From: Chromera velia
Taxonomy: Eukaryota > Sar > Chromeraceae
Reading direction: 5' to 3'
Length of the DNA stretch: 43,655 bases
Assembly (NCBI GenBank): GCA_018398765.1
Contig: JAHBMJ010005846.1
Location: forward strand, 20,518 to 64,172
Position 1 is the first letter of the stretch. Each line of letters opens with the position of its first letter. Position numbers and translations under genes: made by a program. Below the pieces are notes generated by a model. That model was not told where the DNA came from, ran no database searches, and saw only the letters and a list, made by a program, of their open reading frames with translations. Shown piece after piece: positions 10,190 to 23,966 of the stretch.

Positions 10190-11893
10190 ATGCCGGTTGA
10201 AGCGGACAAAGACAAGAAGGCGAACTATTCGCTAGTGAAGAGTGAAGTTCTGCCTGCCTTGCGTGCGAGACTAGAGGAGGGTGAAGGTAACACCGGGTTC
10301 AAAGAGGCAGAAGGAGTTTTCAGCAAACGTGCAGAGAAGGACAGCTTCAAGAGACAAGGATGGGCCCAGGCAGAAGAGTACACAGGGGAAAACGACATGT
10401 GGAAGAGGAAGTTGCGGTCTGAGAAAATGTCCTACGCAGCTTCAGGTGCCGGTGTCATGATGGGAAAACCGAAGGCCAAAGGTGGAAAGCCAAAACTGAG
10501 CCCCCACCTCCTCTCTCTAAGCACCGGACCGTCACGTGGAGCCCATCGCGGCGTCCCCTTCGCACCCCCTCCTCCTTTTCCTGATCCAAAGCACTCTGCA
10601 GTTGCGCGTCCTTTCTTAGCACCAGGGAGCGCTCTCACGTCAGGCGGGAAGAGCGAACAGGGCGCCGCCGATCGTCCAGGGACATTTTTTGACCTCTGGT
10701 CCACAGCAGCAGGGAAGAAGGAGGACGAAAAAGAGAAAAGTGCCGCAAAGGGAGAGCATACACTTTCCCGAGGTCAAACTTTTGCTCCCTCTGTCCCTTT
10801 CCCAATTTCATCATCGCCGTCGCCTCCGACGGGTCGGCCGAAATCAGAGGGACTCCCGATGCACCCCCTCTCGACGCTCCCTCTCTCTGTCCTCAGAGAT
10901 GCGATGAAGGAGAGCAGAACGACCGGCATGGGGGTCGAGACTGCTTTCAAGAGTCGAGCAGCCGTGCTTGCAGCTTCTACCCCCGCCGCCTCTCACTTCC
11001 CCCCAGCAGGAACTGAGCGCAGTGTGAGCGAGGCCTCCGACACTTCTTCCGTCTCCGAAAAGAGCAAGAGCGTAAAAAGTCCCCAAAGAGCCCCTCGTGC
11101 CCTCGTCAGCTTGATGGAATCGGACGAAGAGCCGAAGGAAGGCCTCGGAAAAGTCATTCTCGAGGCCCGACTGAAGGCTAAGGCAAAAGCAACAGGTGCG
11201 GATTTCCGAATTCTCAGAGCTCTCAAACAATCACAGGAGGATGAAAAGACGCTCGAAGAAGCCAAAAAGTTTGCAGAAGCAATCAAGGCGGGAAAGTGGC
11301 TGTCGAAAGATCCCGCGTTGGCAGCAAAGCTCAAAAAATCGGGTCAACAGTCCCGTGCGCTGCTAGGGAAATCTGTGCGTATGATAGACCCCAAGGACGC
11401 CGACGAGGGAAGCCCAAAAGCTTCGAGGCGACAACAGACCGACAAAGACGAAAAAGGAAAAGAAAATACAGCCGGCGACGCATCACCAGGCAGATCTCCG
11501 CGGTCCGTAAAGTCGGATCGAATGGATTCTGTCGTTTCTTCTCGGAATGTTTCGAGAGCCGCGAGCCAAAAATCTTCGGCTTCGGGTTTGAGGTTTTCCC
11601 AGAAGAAGAAAAAGAAAAAGGAAGGGGACAGCAGCAGGGCTCCATCGAGAGTCTCTTCCTCCCGTCCTGCAACCGGCAGGTCTGTCGATGGTCTTTCTCT
11701 GCCAGGGGCGCCTCCTTCTTCTTCTTCCTCGTCATCCCATGGATCCCTCATTGAAGACATGGGTCTGGTGTACAAAGATCAGGCGCCTCCTGTGAAGCAG
11801 GTTCTCAGAACATCCCTTCCAGCACACATACGGATCGATAACAGGCTCTACAGGGAAGCAGTCGGGAGGTTCGACCCTGACCACGACCAGAAT
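10190..11893 (+). CDS. Giant gene, exon 1: start, disordered region and first half of an EF-hand-like loop
   Basis: ATG at 10190 opens 568 codons without a stop. The opening is charged and helical (MPVEADKDKKANYSLVKSEV), with SFKRQGW and YTGENDMWKRKL soon after. A long Pro/Ser/Lys-rich stretch follows, with poly-Ser and a K6 cluster around KKKKKKEGDSS. Near the end order returns (IRIDNRLYREAVGRF), and the last seven residues, DPDHDQN, give Asp at positions 1, 3 and 5 and Asn at 7 of a calcium-binding loop. The donor GTCAGT at 11894 cuts exactly after this Asn in phase 0. Confidence 0.75.
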
Positions 11894-12042
11894 GTCAGTC
11901 GGTCGACGGCTTTTTTGTTTGTGCTTTTCTTCGCAATGAGTGAGTCTGTCAACCCTAGCCAGTCAGTCGATCAGTCAGCCATTTCGTCCGTTCATTCCTC
12001 TCACCAGCTGCCCGCCTGCCTATCGATCGGTCTGTTCGCCTT

Positions 12043-12077
<35 letters not shown>

Positions 12078-14669
12078 TTTTTTTGTTTCAAAAGGAACGT
12101 TTCGTTTTTGCTTGCGGGAAATAAGGGTGAGATGATTGCTTGGCTTGGAGGAATTCAATCGCTTTCTGGTTATGCTCTATGCAAGCGTGCAGCCTTGTAA
12201 GTGCCCAAATTGTTCCTTCTTTCTATCTGAACTTTTTTTTAAAAAAGTTCAAAGGTCACCCGGATCTCCCTCCCTCCTCTTCTCTTCTTTTATTCTTGCG
12301 CAGGTCTGGAGATCTCACGACGCTGTGCGGATGCTCTTTGCCAGATGGGATAAACTGATGGAGCAGGGTGTGGAAGAGCAGAAGCCCGAGGCAGCAGTGG
12401 AAATGGTGGAGAGACTCGAAATCCTTGTGGCGGTACGTCTTTCTTTCATTGGCATTCATTCATTTATTCATGCATTCATGCATTCATTCATTCATGCATT
12501 CATTCATTCATGCATTCATTCATTCATTCATGCATTCATTCATTCATGCATTCATTCACTCATTCATTCATTCACTCATTTATTCATTCATTCATGCATT
12601 CATTATTCATTCATGCATTCATTCATTCACTCATTCATTCATGCATTCATTCACTCATTCATTCATTCATTCATTCATGCATTCATTCATGCATGCATTC
12701 ATTCATTCATTCATTCATGCATTCATTCACTCATTCATTCATTCACTCATTCATTCATTCATTCATTCATGCATTCATGATTCATTCATGCATTCATTCA
12801 TTCACTCATTCATTCATGCATTCATTCACTCATTCATTCATTCATTCATGCATTCATTCATGCATGCATTCATTCATGCATTCATTCATTCATTCATGCA
12901 TGCATTCATTCATTCATTCATGCATTCATGCATTCATTCATTCATTGTCATACAGAAAAGAAATCTGTATGACAATGAACGCATGCCTTGTGGCGGTACG
13001 TCTTTCTTTCATTGGCACGCAGAAAATGGGAGAGGAGAGGAGACCTGTAAAAAACAAAGTTGACTTTCTCAATCCCAAAATTCATTCAGACCCTGTTGCA
13101 GTAAATCATTTTTTCCCAAGTCTTCTTTCCTCCTTTCTTTTCGTTTTTTCTCCCCCGCCCCCCCCCCTCTCTCTCCCTGTGTGTGGGGGGGNNNNNNNNN
13201 NNNNNNNNNNNNNNNNNNNNNNNNNNNNNNNNNNNNNNNNNNNNNNNNNNNNNNNNNNNNNNNNNNNNNNNNNNNNNNNNNNNNNNNNNNNNNNNNNNNN
13301 NNNNNNNNNNNNNNNNNNNNNNNNNNNNNNNNNNNNNNNNNNNNNNNNNNNNNNNNNNNNNNNNNNNNNNNNNNNNNNNNNNNNNNNNNNNNNNNNNNNN
13401 NNNNNNNNNNNNNNNNNNNNNNNNNNNNNNNNNNNNNNNNNNNNNNNNNNNNNNNNNNNNNNNNNNNGGGGGGGGGGGGGGGGGGGGGGGGCGGGGGAGG
13501 GGTGTGTGTCCCTCTTTCTGTCTCTCTCTTTTTCTCTTTGTCGTTTTCGTATTTGTTTTTGACTTGATAAATCACTTTGGCCTCCTTTTCGTCTTCTCAT
13601 TTCTCTGTCCTCTTTTTGCAGACTGCAACTGAACTCGACAAATGGATGATCCTGAAGGAGGGCGTCGCAAACTTTCTTAACAATGTCTGTCAGCACGATG
13701 GCAACGAAGCTGCTCATCTTGGATACCCATGCGTACACCAGAGTGCTCACTGTCAACGAGATGAGATGAAAGCCGAATGCATTACCCACCAGCCACAGAA
13801 GGCTTCCAAAGTGACAGCATGCAGAGAAAAAGTCTAGAGGATGGAGGAAATGAACCTTTTCAGCCTGATGTGTCTTTTCTACAGACAGTTTTTCTACGTG
13901 CGTGCGTGCATGGAATCTCGAGTCGGCTTGGATGTGTCAAGAAAGTCGCAGTGTCTGTCAAAAAACGAAACGAGGGGGGGCCTTCGTCGACCATTGTGGA
14001 TGCGCTGTTCTCGATTTGTCTTTCCCCAATGCGTTCCTCTCCCTCTCCGCCACTCCCTCCTCAGACAAGAGCCGTCACGCTCCTTCTGCAATAGAATCGG
14101 GAAACAAAACGGCATTTCATTTGCTCGCTCTCCGCCACTTTCCTTCTCTCCCTTTGTCCGTCTTTCTTTCCCCAAGGCTCTCTTTCTCTCTCTCTCTCTC
14201 TCACACACACACCTCTGGCTGTAAGCCAGGCGATACAGTCAAGCTGAGGACAAGAAGAAGGTCGTTGGCCCACCAAACTCTCGCAAAGCCCGTTCTTTCC
14301 TTTTTTTGACCCTTTCTTTCTTTCTTTCTTTCTTTCATTCTTTCTTTCGTTCTTTGTCTCTTGTTTGTTCCTTTTTCCCTGCAGCACAAAGCAACAACTT
14401 CTCATTTAGAGGACAAAGAGAAGCAGAAGACCTTCACGGAAGTCAACAGGGGTCAGCATGAAAAAGTGCTGATGCGTTGGCCTGTGTGTGTATTGATATC
14501 AATACATTTGCACGTTCTTCGCGCACTTTCTTCAAAGAGGGCTTTTTCGTTTGTCTTAACACTTGTACAGAAATGGCAACATTTCAGTCTGCCCTCTTGC
14601 AGTGCGTCTGCTAAAGGTCTCTCTCTGTCTCCGTTCTCTCCCTCTCTACCTCTCTCTCTCTGGTTGTAT

Positions 14670-14704
<35 letters not shown>

Positions 14705-15134
14705 ACACTGTGTGTGTTTGTTTGTGTGTGTGTGGTGTGGTGTGTGCAGTACAAAAGCAGCGAACTGAATGGCTGACGGCCCTGCTGGACATTTTTGAAG
14801 AATCCAGAGAGGTACGTATGTGGTGGCTCCTGGGCTTTTCTTATAGTCTGCCCCCAGGCTGCTCGTACGCAAAGAGCGCTCGAGAAAGTTTGTACTTTGG
14901 CACCTTTTGCCTTCCAGTGGGTTTCTTCTGCTGTCATTCAGTTCTGGCATGGCAGTCAGAGGCGGTTTTGAATACAGACGACTTTGCCGGAGGGGCAAAA
15001 GGGGGACTGCGGATATTCGCTGTTTGAATTTGAATTTGAGGAGAACTGTGAGAGCTTAGACGTCTCATTCTGACATCCAGCTCCGAGGAAGCTGAGGGAG
15101 AATTCGATTGACAACATCGATGTCCTTCCAGCCC

Positions 15135-15182
<48 letters not shown>

Positions 15183-15283
15183 ATGTATGTATTTGTGTGT
15201 GTGTGTGTGTATGTATGTATGCATGTATGTATGTATGTATGTATTTGTGTGTGTGTATGTGTATGTGTGTGTGTGTGTATGTA

Positions 15284-15321
<38 letters not shown>

Positions 15322-15536
15322 TGTATGTATGTGTGTGTGCCTGAACATTTACGCCTGCGTATGTGCATGCGTCGTTCCAGTTGACCTTCATTTTTGCCTT
15401 GTCACCGCTCCTGAGTCCTCTGCCGCCCTTGTCGTTTTCTCCGATTGTCCGGGACGCGACAAAGGCATGGTGGTTTGCTTTTGCTTTACTTCTCATCCTC
15501 TCCTTCTCCATCAGCGCGATGATCCTTCCGATCCTN

Positions 15537-15582
<46 letters not shown>

Positions 15583-15844
15583 GAGTGTGTGTGCGTGCGT
15601 GTGTGTGTGCGTGCGTGCGTGTGTGTGCAGAGGATCGGAAGGATCATCGCGCTGATGGAGAAGGAGAGGATGAGAAGTAAAGCAAAAGCAAACCACCATG
15701 CCTTTGTCGCGTCCCGGACAATCGGAGAAAACGACAAGGGCGGCAGAGGACTCAGGAGCGGTGACAAGGCAAAAATGAAGGTCAACTGGAACGACGCATG
15801 CACATACGCAGGCGTAAATGTTCAGGCACACACACATACATACA

Positions 15845-15912
<68 letters not shown>

Positions 15913-18900
15913 AAGGCGGGGGGGCGCAAACAGGGGGAAACTGAATGAACCCGAGTAGGACTATTTGATTGTATTACAGAACAATTTGTTGTTTGGGACA
16001 CGTGTCTACTGCCTTTTCTTGAATGAAAGTGTGCGCAGGGTTGTAGAGCCGCATTTTTGTTATGCTAAATGTATATTTTCTCTATTCCCCTCTTTTTTCT
16101 CGTTCTATTGATATTTTTTTCTGCTGTAGGCGACCTCGATCAGGTGTTTTTTCTGTGTTTGGTCCGGTACTTTGATTTGCAAATGAAGCGCCATGGACAC
16201 TTGCCACATGTCTCTAAGTTGTCTCTGCTGTTTCTATTGGAGCAGAAAGAAATGGAGCTCCGCGGGAGACTTGAGGAGGCGGAAACGACAATCCAGACGA
16301 TTGAAAAACAGATTGTGGTGGGTTGCAGCTAGACAGCAGATGAACACATGGCGCGAAGAGACAGATCCGTGATGAAGTCCCGCGGCGCTCTTCTTCCTTT
16401 TTCTTTCTTTCTGTGCGAGGATTCTGGTTCTTTCCTTCCTTCCTTCCTTCCTACCGCTATTTTGTACCAATGAAGGTCAGCATTTGCCTCCTGCCTTATC
16501 AAATGCTGTCCCTCCTTCTCCTCGTCACCTCCTTGTAGATTTGTTGTGTGCTTTCATTGCTTTGTCAAATTGTCGAGAGAGAGAGAGAGGCCCCCCTGAC
16601 TACTTGTTTGCAGGCTCAGTTGAAGAAAGACGGCCAACTAGGCGTTGATCTCTTGCAAGATGAGAAGGAGACCCTCTTGGGCAGCAGCAGCAGAAACCTC
16701 AAAGGACTCTCGGGGATGTACAAGAAGACGATGAGTGGGCTGCGACAAGGCCTACAAGCCTCTGGACAAACCAGGCAGAATGACAAGGATACTCTCAAGG
16801 AACTCAAGTACGCACGCTCAAAGTTGGAGACCTCGATCAGGGTACGTCGTCGACTTCATTCTTTTTAGAACAGAGCGTGCATGACAGAAAGACAAGCTAG
16901 GAATGCTCAAGGATAGAAATCGGGGGGTGATCTTCGGCAGACATGAAGGTTGGAGGGATGTATGGCATTGCGAGAAATCGGAAAAGTGTGTGCTTCGCAT
17001 ACTGATGTACGTGCTTGCTAGGCGATCAGTGTCTGTCTGTCGCTCGATCACACATCACTTTGAAAGACGTACATTTGAAAAGAATACACAATTCGACCAG
17101 CTGCCCCGCTGTGATTTCTCGCCGCGTTTGAATGGCAACGAGAAAAAACGCACAAATCAACGCATGAGCCGATGAAGGAAAGAAGGACAGAAATACGGGA
17201 GGATGGGAGGCAAGGAAAGAAAAGAGGGGAAAGAAAAGGAGAGGAAGGAACAAACGAAAAAAAAGGAAGACTACCTACTTCTCTTTCCTGCAGCTTGCAA
17301 AAGACACGTTGAAGTCCTGGACAGACGCGGCAGGGCCGAGGGATGCGCTCTGTGAGGTGAGTGGATGGATGAATTGTTTGGAGATGAGTTTTCTCTCTGA
17401 GAGACAACAAGTTGGTTGGTGCGTGCTTGAACAGGTAGATAGATTTCCTTTCTGTCAACAACCGAGAAGGCCCCTTAAACTCTTTTGGATTTCCAAATTC
17501 TTCCTTTTGGGAACGCGCAAAGGTCACTGCCTGATACATCTTTGGGAACGCCGAGTAAAAAAGGAAGGCACCACAGTATATCATTCCGCTAGAACGGACG
17601 TGTCTCTTTCCCATTACTCTCTTCGTATGCCCATTTTCTTTTTGCTCCCATCCCTTGTCCACCGAACGTCCACCTCGGTTAATTCGCTTGAAGAAAACAT
17701 GACACTGGAAGGGAGACCGAACAAACAGTTGAGATCCAACAGAAAGAACCCGTGAAGGAAGCAATGCATGAGACAAGAATCAACTCAGTAGCGCATCAAT
17801 GCAAATCGTAGAAAGAAAGTGCTTGAGTACCCTGCAGGCGCGCCTAGCATGGGTAGGGACGGCGCTGTCCCTCCAGACTGCCCAGAAAGACGTGAAGAAA
17901 TTCGACGTGGAGGTCAAGAAGACGCAGAAGAGATTGGCTGAGTCCGGTCTTCCTTTCGAATTGGTGAACGACAAGACGATTGAAATCCTTCCTCCCATCA
18001 AAGAGGTTCGCTTGTCTTTTTTTTTCTGCCTACTTTCGGTCTTTCTGTCTGGCTGTCTGTCCCTCTGTATCTCTGCCTGTCTGCGTTGCTGTCTGTCTCT
18101 TTGTTTTTCTGTCTCTCTGTCTGTATGCATGTATCTTTTTATTTATACCCGCCTTTCCCTCTGCCTATCTGTCTGTGCGTCTGCGCGTCTGTATGTCTGT
18201 CCGCCTGTCTGTTGTGATGTGTCTATTTATTTGATTGACGAATCAACTGACGTACGAAAGGATTGACTGACTGACACACTGATCCATGGAGTGTCTTGTG
18301 CATTTTTTCGTGGATTAATAAAGCAGCTCGTGAATGGATGGATGGATGGTGGTGGAATCGAAGGCTGGGGGGATGGATGGAGTCAGCAAGTGAATGAGTG
18401 AGTGACTGAGAGAATGAGCAAGCGACAGGAGATGCATTCTCGTCGTTGGTGGAGATCTGCCTTGAGTTCGAATGCGATCTTCTCTTTCTGCTGCCCGCTT
18501 TCATGCATCAGTGGAAAAGGGAAACTCTGGAGTGCCTGGAGGCCAAATGAATATGTGAAGAGAACACAGATCACGTAGACCTTTTACTTTGTTAGTTGTT
18601 CTGGTTTCTTCTATTCGTTTCAGCTGGCACTGAAGCGTGCGCAATTTGAGCGTTCTCTGGTGTCAGACGATCTGGAAGACTTTGACGAAGAAGGGGAAGG
18701 AGACGAAAAAGAGGACGGAAAATCAGCTCAGGGCGGTACTCTCTCTGGGTCGCTGGCGGCTCTCATCGAGGTCATATACTCCTGCCGTCCTTCCAGCAGC
18801 GTCCAGGGAAGCTTGTCGAGGGTTCACATTGAACAGCTGCCTGCGTTCTATAAGACTGAGGTCAGTGCTTGGTGGAATCTGTCATGCCTCCTGCAGCGGT

Positions 18901-20272
18901 CATTTCAGAGTGTGCATGGGAGGAAGGCTGCCGGTTGATTTCGGATACTGTCGAGTACATAAATCTAGGAAAAGTTTCTTTCAGAATGCGCGCTTCTCAT
19001 TGACTCCCTCCAGGCGGCTAGCTTGGTTAGATCGGGCCCAAAGAGACCTGAAAACACCCCCCCCCCCTTGCATGCTTCCTCCAAAGAGCACCGTCTCCTT
19101 CAGTGTGGGCGCTTCTTACTTTATCCTGCCTTTTGTCTGGCGGGCTTGCCAGTCTACATGTGATGCAATTTCTGCCCCATAATCAACTCTACACAACTCT
19201 TCGCTGTTGTTCCGAAAGTATTTCTTGCAAATTGTGAGGCGCTCTGCGCAAATGATGCAATTGTCGAAAAACGCAAATGTGCTGTTGCAAACATGCATCA
19301 TGTTTCGTTTGAGTGGAAGGAGGACTGACCGACGGACCGACTCACTGGTTGACCGGCTGAATGAATGGATGACTGAGTAAATGAATGCATGAATGAATGA
19401 GTAAATAAATGCCCCCAGGATTCTGTCAACACGCTGAAGCTGCTCTTGCATGGCGTAAGTCGGTTGAGGCAGGCAATTCCTGTGGCGCTCAACTTGAAAG
19501 TCCTTCTGAGCGTTATGGACAGGGCAGAGAGTGAAAGAGGCGCCAAGGCACTAAATACGTTGATGGTGACGTCATTGGTCGAGTCCGCAGAGTCGATACG
19601 GACCCGTGTGAATGAGGCGCTGTCGGTGGCGAGCCTCTCGAATCACCTGAAGGCAGCAATGAAAGATGCCTCAAAGGTCCGTTTGGCACTCTCTGTCCTG
19701 TACTTAGCTGGAGCATTCGTTCTCTATCTTCTGCAGGGTTTTTCGTTTCATTGAGCTCTCTGCGCACCTCTTCCGTTTGTGTTCATGGACGCGCGCGCGC
19801 GCGCCTGCGTGTCGTGTGTCTGCAATACATTCATGCATTTGTCTGCATGCCAAAATGTTCCTCATGTGTTGCTCGTTTTTCGATCTAGGCCTCTTCTTGA
19901 TACAGACAAAGAAAGATTATTGCTGCGGTTTCCTCCAAATGCTTTCTCGGTTCAGATCCCGTTTCTTGATCCAGAGAAAAAAGAGGTTCTGGACAGGCTC
20001 CAAGCTGCGGGACTGTCAGACAAACTCGATAAGGTGCCTGCCCAAGTGCTCTTCAAGGAACTTCAAAATATCAAGTCAGTCAGTCAGCTCTTCAGTAAGT
20101 CAGCAATTCAATCACACAGACAGTGAGTCAAAAAGTCAGTAAAGCAGGAGGGGGTGGAGCGAGTAAGGAAAGTCTCTTTCTCTCTCTCTCTCTCTCCCTC
20201 CCTCCCTCTCTCTTGTCTCTCTCTCTCTCTCTCCCTCTCTCTTTCTTGTCTCTCTCGCTTGTCTCTCTCGCT

Positions 20273-20312
<40 letters not shown>

Positions 20313-20907
20313 ACTCTTGCACACACACACACTCACACGCACGCACAAAGACGTACGCGCACTTAGCCAGGCATCTACAGGTACTTTGGATGCATTTTTC
20401 TGTCCATGCATTGAAAATGTCCACGCGTTGTTCGCAGGAACGCGGCATCCATACGCTTGCCGCCTTGTTCGTCTCGTAGACTCACCATTGTATCACTCAC
20501 TCTTCTGCTCACTTTCATGCCTTCAGGCAATTTGACAGTCTCCACGATGCGCTCTTTGATGCGAGCGTCCTGATGCGACTCTGCCGCACAGAGATCAGAC
20601 AAGGACGGCGGGCCTCTCAGGGATTTGAGACTGAGAATGCATCGTTCTTTCCTGTCCGATTTGCTGGACAGAAGTTTCCAATGGATGCCAAAACCTTCAA
20701 CAGACTACCCTTGGAGGTGCGCCCCCTCCCTCCGTCCGATGAGCTTAAAGTTTCTGTCTGCAGCTAGCCGTGCAGCAGTGTTCCTGTCTCGAAGGCAGGC
20801 GGGAACCCCCCTCAAGCTGAGCGCACAATCGGAATACTATTCTTCTGCATAACCAACCGCAACATGTTGTTCTTCTCTTTCTCTCTGTCTGTCTGCCTGT
20901 CTGTCCG

Positions 20908-20941
<34 letters not shown>

Positions 20942-23931
20942 CATGTGTGTGTGAGTGAGAGAGACACACACGGTCGACTTCAATGCGTGACGAAGGTACA
21001 TGCATTTAGGTCTTCTAATGTGTGTGAGGGCGTTTGAGCATCGAGTCACTTCTATTGTGCATTGATTTTCGTCCCGCCCTACATTGATCTGCTTTGTATC
21101 CTTTTGGGGGGAGTCAGAGACCCAACGCGTCTGCTTACGACCTGTGCGGTTCTGACAAAAACAGCCTCGATCCCAGCGAGCACCCCTTTGTATTAATTGT
21201 GGTTCACACAATTTCACCAAAAATCTTTGGGATGCAGAACGTAAAACCTGGGCGGTTTGTTGGAGTTTTGTGAAGGTGTGCGACATCAAAAACCACTCCC
21301 GCATTGTATCTGTAGACTATAACAGTGACCAATTTGTCCTTGCAGGCTGCAAAGAGTCTCAAGTCCGCGGCTCAGATATTCAACCGACTGATGGACCTGG
21401 GGGAACAGAGGAACATCGACTTGACTGCAGTCGACAAGTAAGTATGTGACGGCGGATTCTGTCGGATGCGTTGGGTACCGTAGAGGGCGAATTAAGCGAG
21501 TGAGACCGCGGTATGAATAGGGAATGGAAAAAAAAAAAAAGTGGACAGACCGAGGAAAAGGCCCTGTATGAGTGAAATTTCACACAGTGAAATTCTTCCT
21601 ATACGTCAATTCTCTTCACAAAATTGCTGCAGGGCACTCCGGCAGATGGAAGGACAGAAAGTTGACGAAGGGAAGGACGGAAGCTCTGCTGCTGCTGTCA
21701 ACGAAGAGAAGGCCAAGGAAGACCAGAGTTAGTCGATCGTCTGCATCGCTCACATGAAAGCATCATTGTGGATACACGCGTGCGATGCATATCTCGTGTA
21801 GCTGAGTATCACACAGGTGTACACGTACCACATACGCGCATTGAAATACCTTGCATCGGTCGGTTCCTTGAAGTAAGCTCGCTAGCTTTGTTCGCTGTTT
21901 GGATACTCACTCGTTCATGAGCCTTCTGCATGGGTCAGATGACCTGAACGGCCGATTCCGAAGCGCCCCTCTTTTGTCATGCAGATCTATTTGTATTCTT
22001 CTCTCTTCCCTGTGTGTGTATTGGGTCTGCAAGAGAACTGAATGGAGTGAGAAGACAAGAGATCCTCATCGAGTCATGCCTTCTCTCTATTACAATTTCT
22101 TTTCTATGTCGAGTCCCTTACCGCGCGGCTGGATCCTATTCTTGCCAATGTCTGGATGGGTCTTTGGCTTCCATTTCTCTTTCTTTTTTTCATGTGTCTC
22201 AATCGTTGGGACCGGTCACGAGAGCCTAATCTCTCTTCTGTCTGTTCGCAGTGAAGAAGGAAAGAAAGGGTACCAGTCACCTCCAACTGCCGGCGGGAGT
22301 CTTGGGCCCCCAAGGAGAGGACGTCACAGGAAACCAAAAGGGCCCCTCAAGCAAACAAACCAAGGCGGCCAAAGCGAAGGCCTCCCCCAAAAGACAAGGA
22401 ACCTCCTTTGCAAAGTCCCTCCAGCCGAAAAAGAGGGGACTGCCTCCGGCCTCCGAAAGGAGACCTTCCAAAGATTTGCAGCCCTTTGAGAGAGAGGCCC
22501 CGTCATCCCCCACACAGACGCTCCAGGCAAAGCGGTCAGAGGATTCCGAGGCAACATCATTGAATAAGTCATTTAAAGAAGGGAAAGGTTGGGGCTCTGC
22601 GAAAAATGCATTGAAGAAAATGGCCACCACTACACTCCTCAAATCGACCATTTCTGAAGCACCAGGAATCGCCTCCCCAAAAGTCAGCCCGAAACGGAAA
22701 CAGACAGTAGGCTCAATGTCGCCTGAAAAGGAAAAGAAAGGATCGAAAGCAAAGAAGAAGAGCAGCGTTTCTCCTCCCAAAAAGACGAAAGGAAGTATTC
22801 CAGCAGACGTGGGGAATCCATTTGACCAAGAGAGCGTGTCAACAGACACTCTCCCTCTGCTCGATCGATCCCTCGGTGGTGGATTCTCGTCAACGACGGT
22901 GGGGAAGAAAATCAACACGGCGGCGCTTGAGAACGGTGCGAAAAGGGCCCGTCTGGGGAAACTGGAGGCAGAAGCCAGGACCCTTTGGGAGGAAGACCAA
23001 GCGTTTTTGGAGAAGCGTCTTCGTCATATGGAAGAGGAAATCGAAAAGGTTCGTCCTTCGAAGGTGACTGTTTGCAGTAAAAACTTAATTGCATCTCACA
23101 TGCGTAGTAAATGTTTGCTTCGTCTTCGTTGCGTCTGAAAGAAAGTAAAAGAAAGTCAACTATTTCGACACGGAGTCTTGCTGGAATTTTCTCACGGTTT
23201 TCAGAGAGACGAGTTTCGAATGACATTTTGAGGATGCGCAGTGCAACAAGTGAAACGAATAAGGAAGACTTTAGGGATAGAAGAAGAAGAAGAGGGGAAG
23301 TCGTCAAGTCTTGCACCCAGAGCTGTCGTCTTTGGTTTTGAAAACATTTGTACTTATGTATCCATCATCTTTCCCTCCCTCCCTCTCACTTCCTCGTTGT
23401 CGTTGTCTGTTGGCAGCTTAGAGCAGCTGGTCTGACCCTGTCGGAAGACGAAAGCGTTCACAGCAGCCGAAGCTCGAGCTTCCTTAGTTGGCATCCCGAG
23501 GACCCCACACAGGAAGGAGAGCTCAAAGAGCACGAAGGTTCTCGATCGCCGACAAACTCCCCCACAGGATCTCAGGAGGAGGAAAAAGATTGGAGGAGAA
23601 AGACCGCCCCAGCAGGGGGATACCTGCACAAAGGCAGGGGGAGCGATTTAGACTCTGAATCCGAAGGATCGGGGGTGGATGAATTTGCAGAGACAATTGG
23701 AGAGATTGAAAGAAAAAAGAAAGAAACCGAGGAAGAGTACAGATGCAGATCTCAACTTGTGATGAAAGCAGAGGTCGACCAACTTTTGAGTGTTAAGGAA
23801 GACAAGTGGGAAAAGCTCGCTGCTCGAAACGACCTAAAGAGAGTCAGTCAGTCCATCACTTCGACCCTCTAGCTGTCTTTCAGTCTGGCATTACCTGGCT
23901 GGTTACCTGCTTGCCTACTTGTTTGTTTGTT

Positions 23932-23966
<35 letters not shown>

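Noticed and set aside
12446-12960. Long forward ORFs of His-Ser-Phe-Ile repeats (up to 350 codons)
   Set aside because: They are translations of the CATT/CATG tract in three frames and even run through the N gap; there is no protein-like non-repeat part.
15065-15511. Minus-strand ORF containing exon-7-like protein and His-Thr repeats
   Set aside because: It is the inverted copy of exon 7 plus TG/CA repeat translation. It lacks an acceptor and probably arises from a fold-back artefact.
22277-22918. A 213-codon minus-strand ORF opposite exon 18
   Set aside because: Shadow of the Lys/Pro/Ser-rich sense frame; the sense exon has matching splice sites and phases on both sides.
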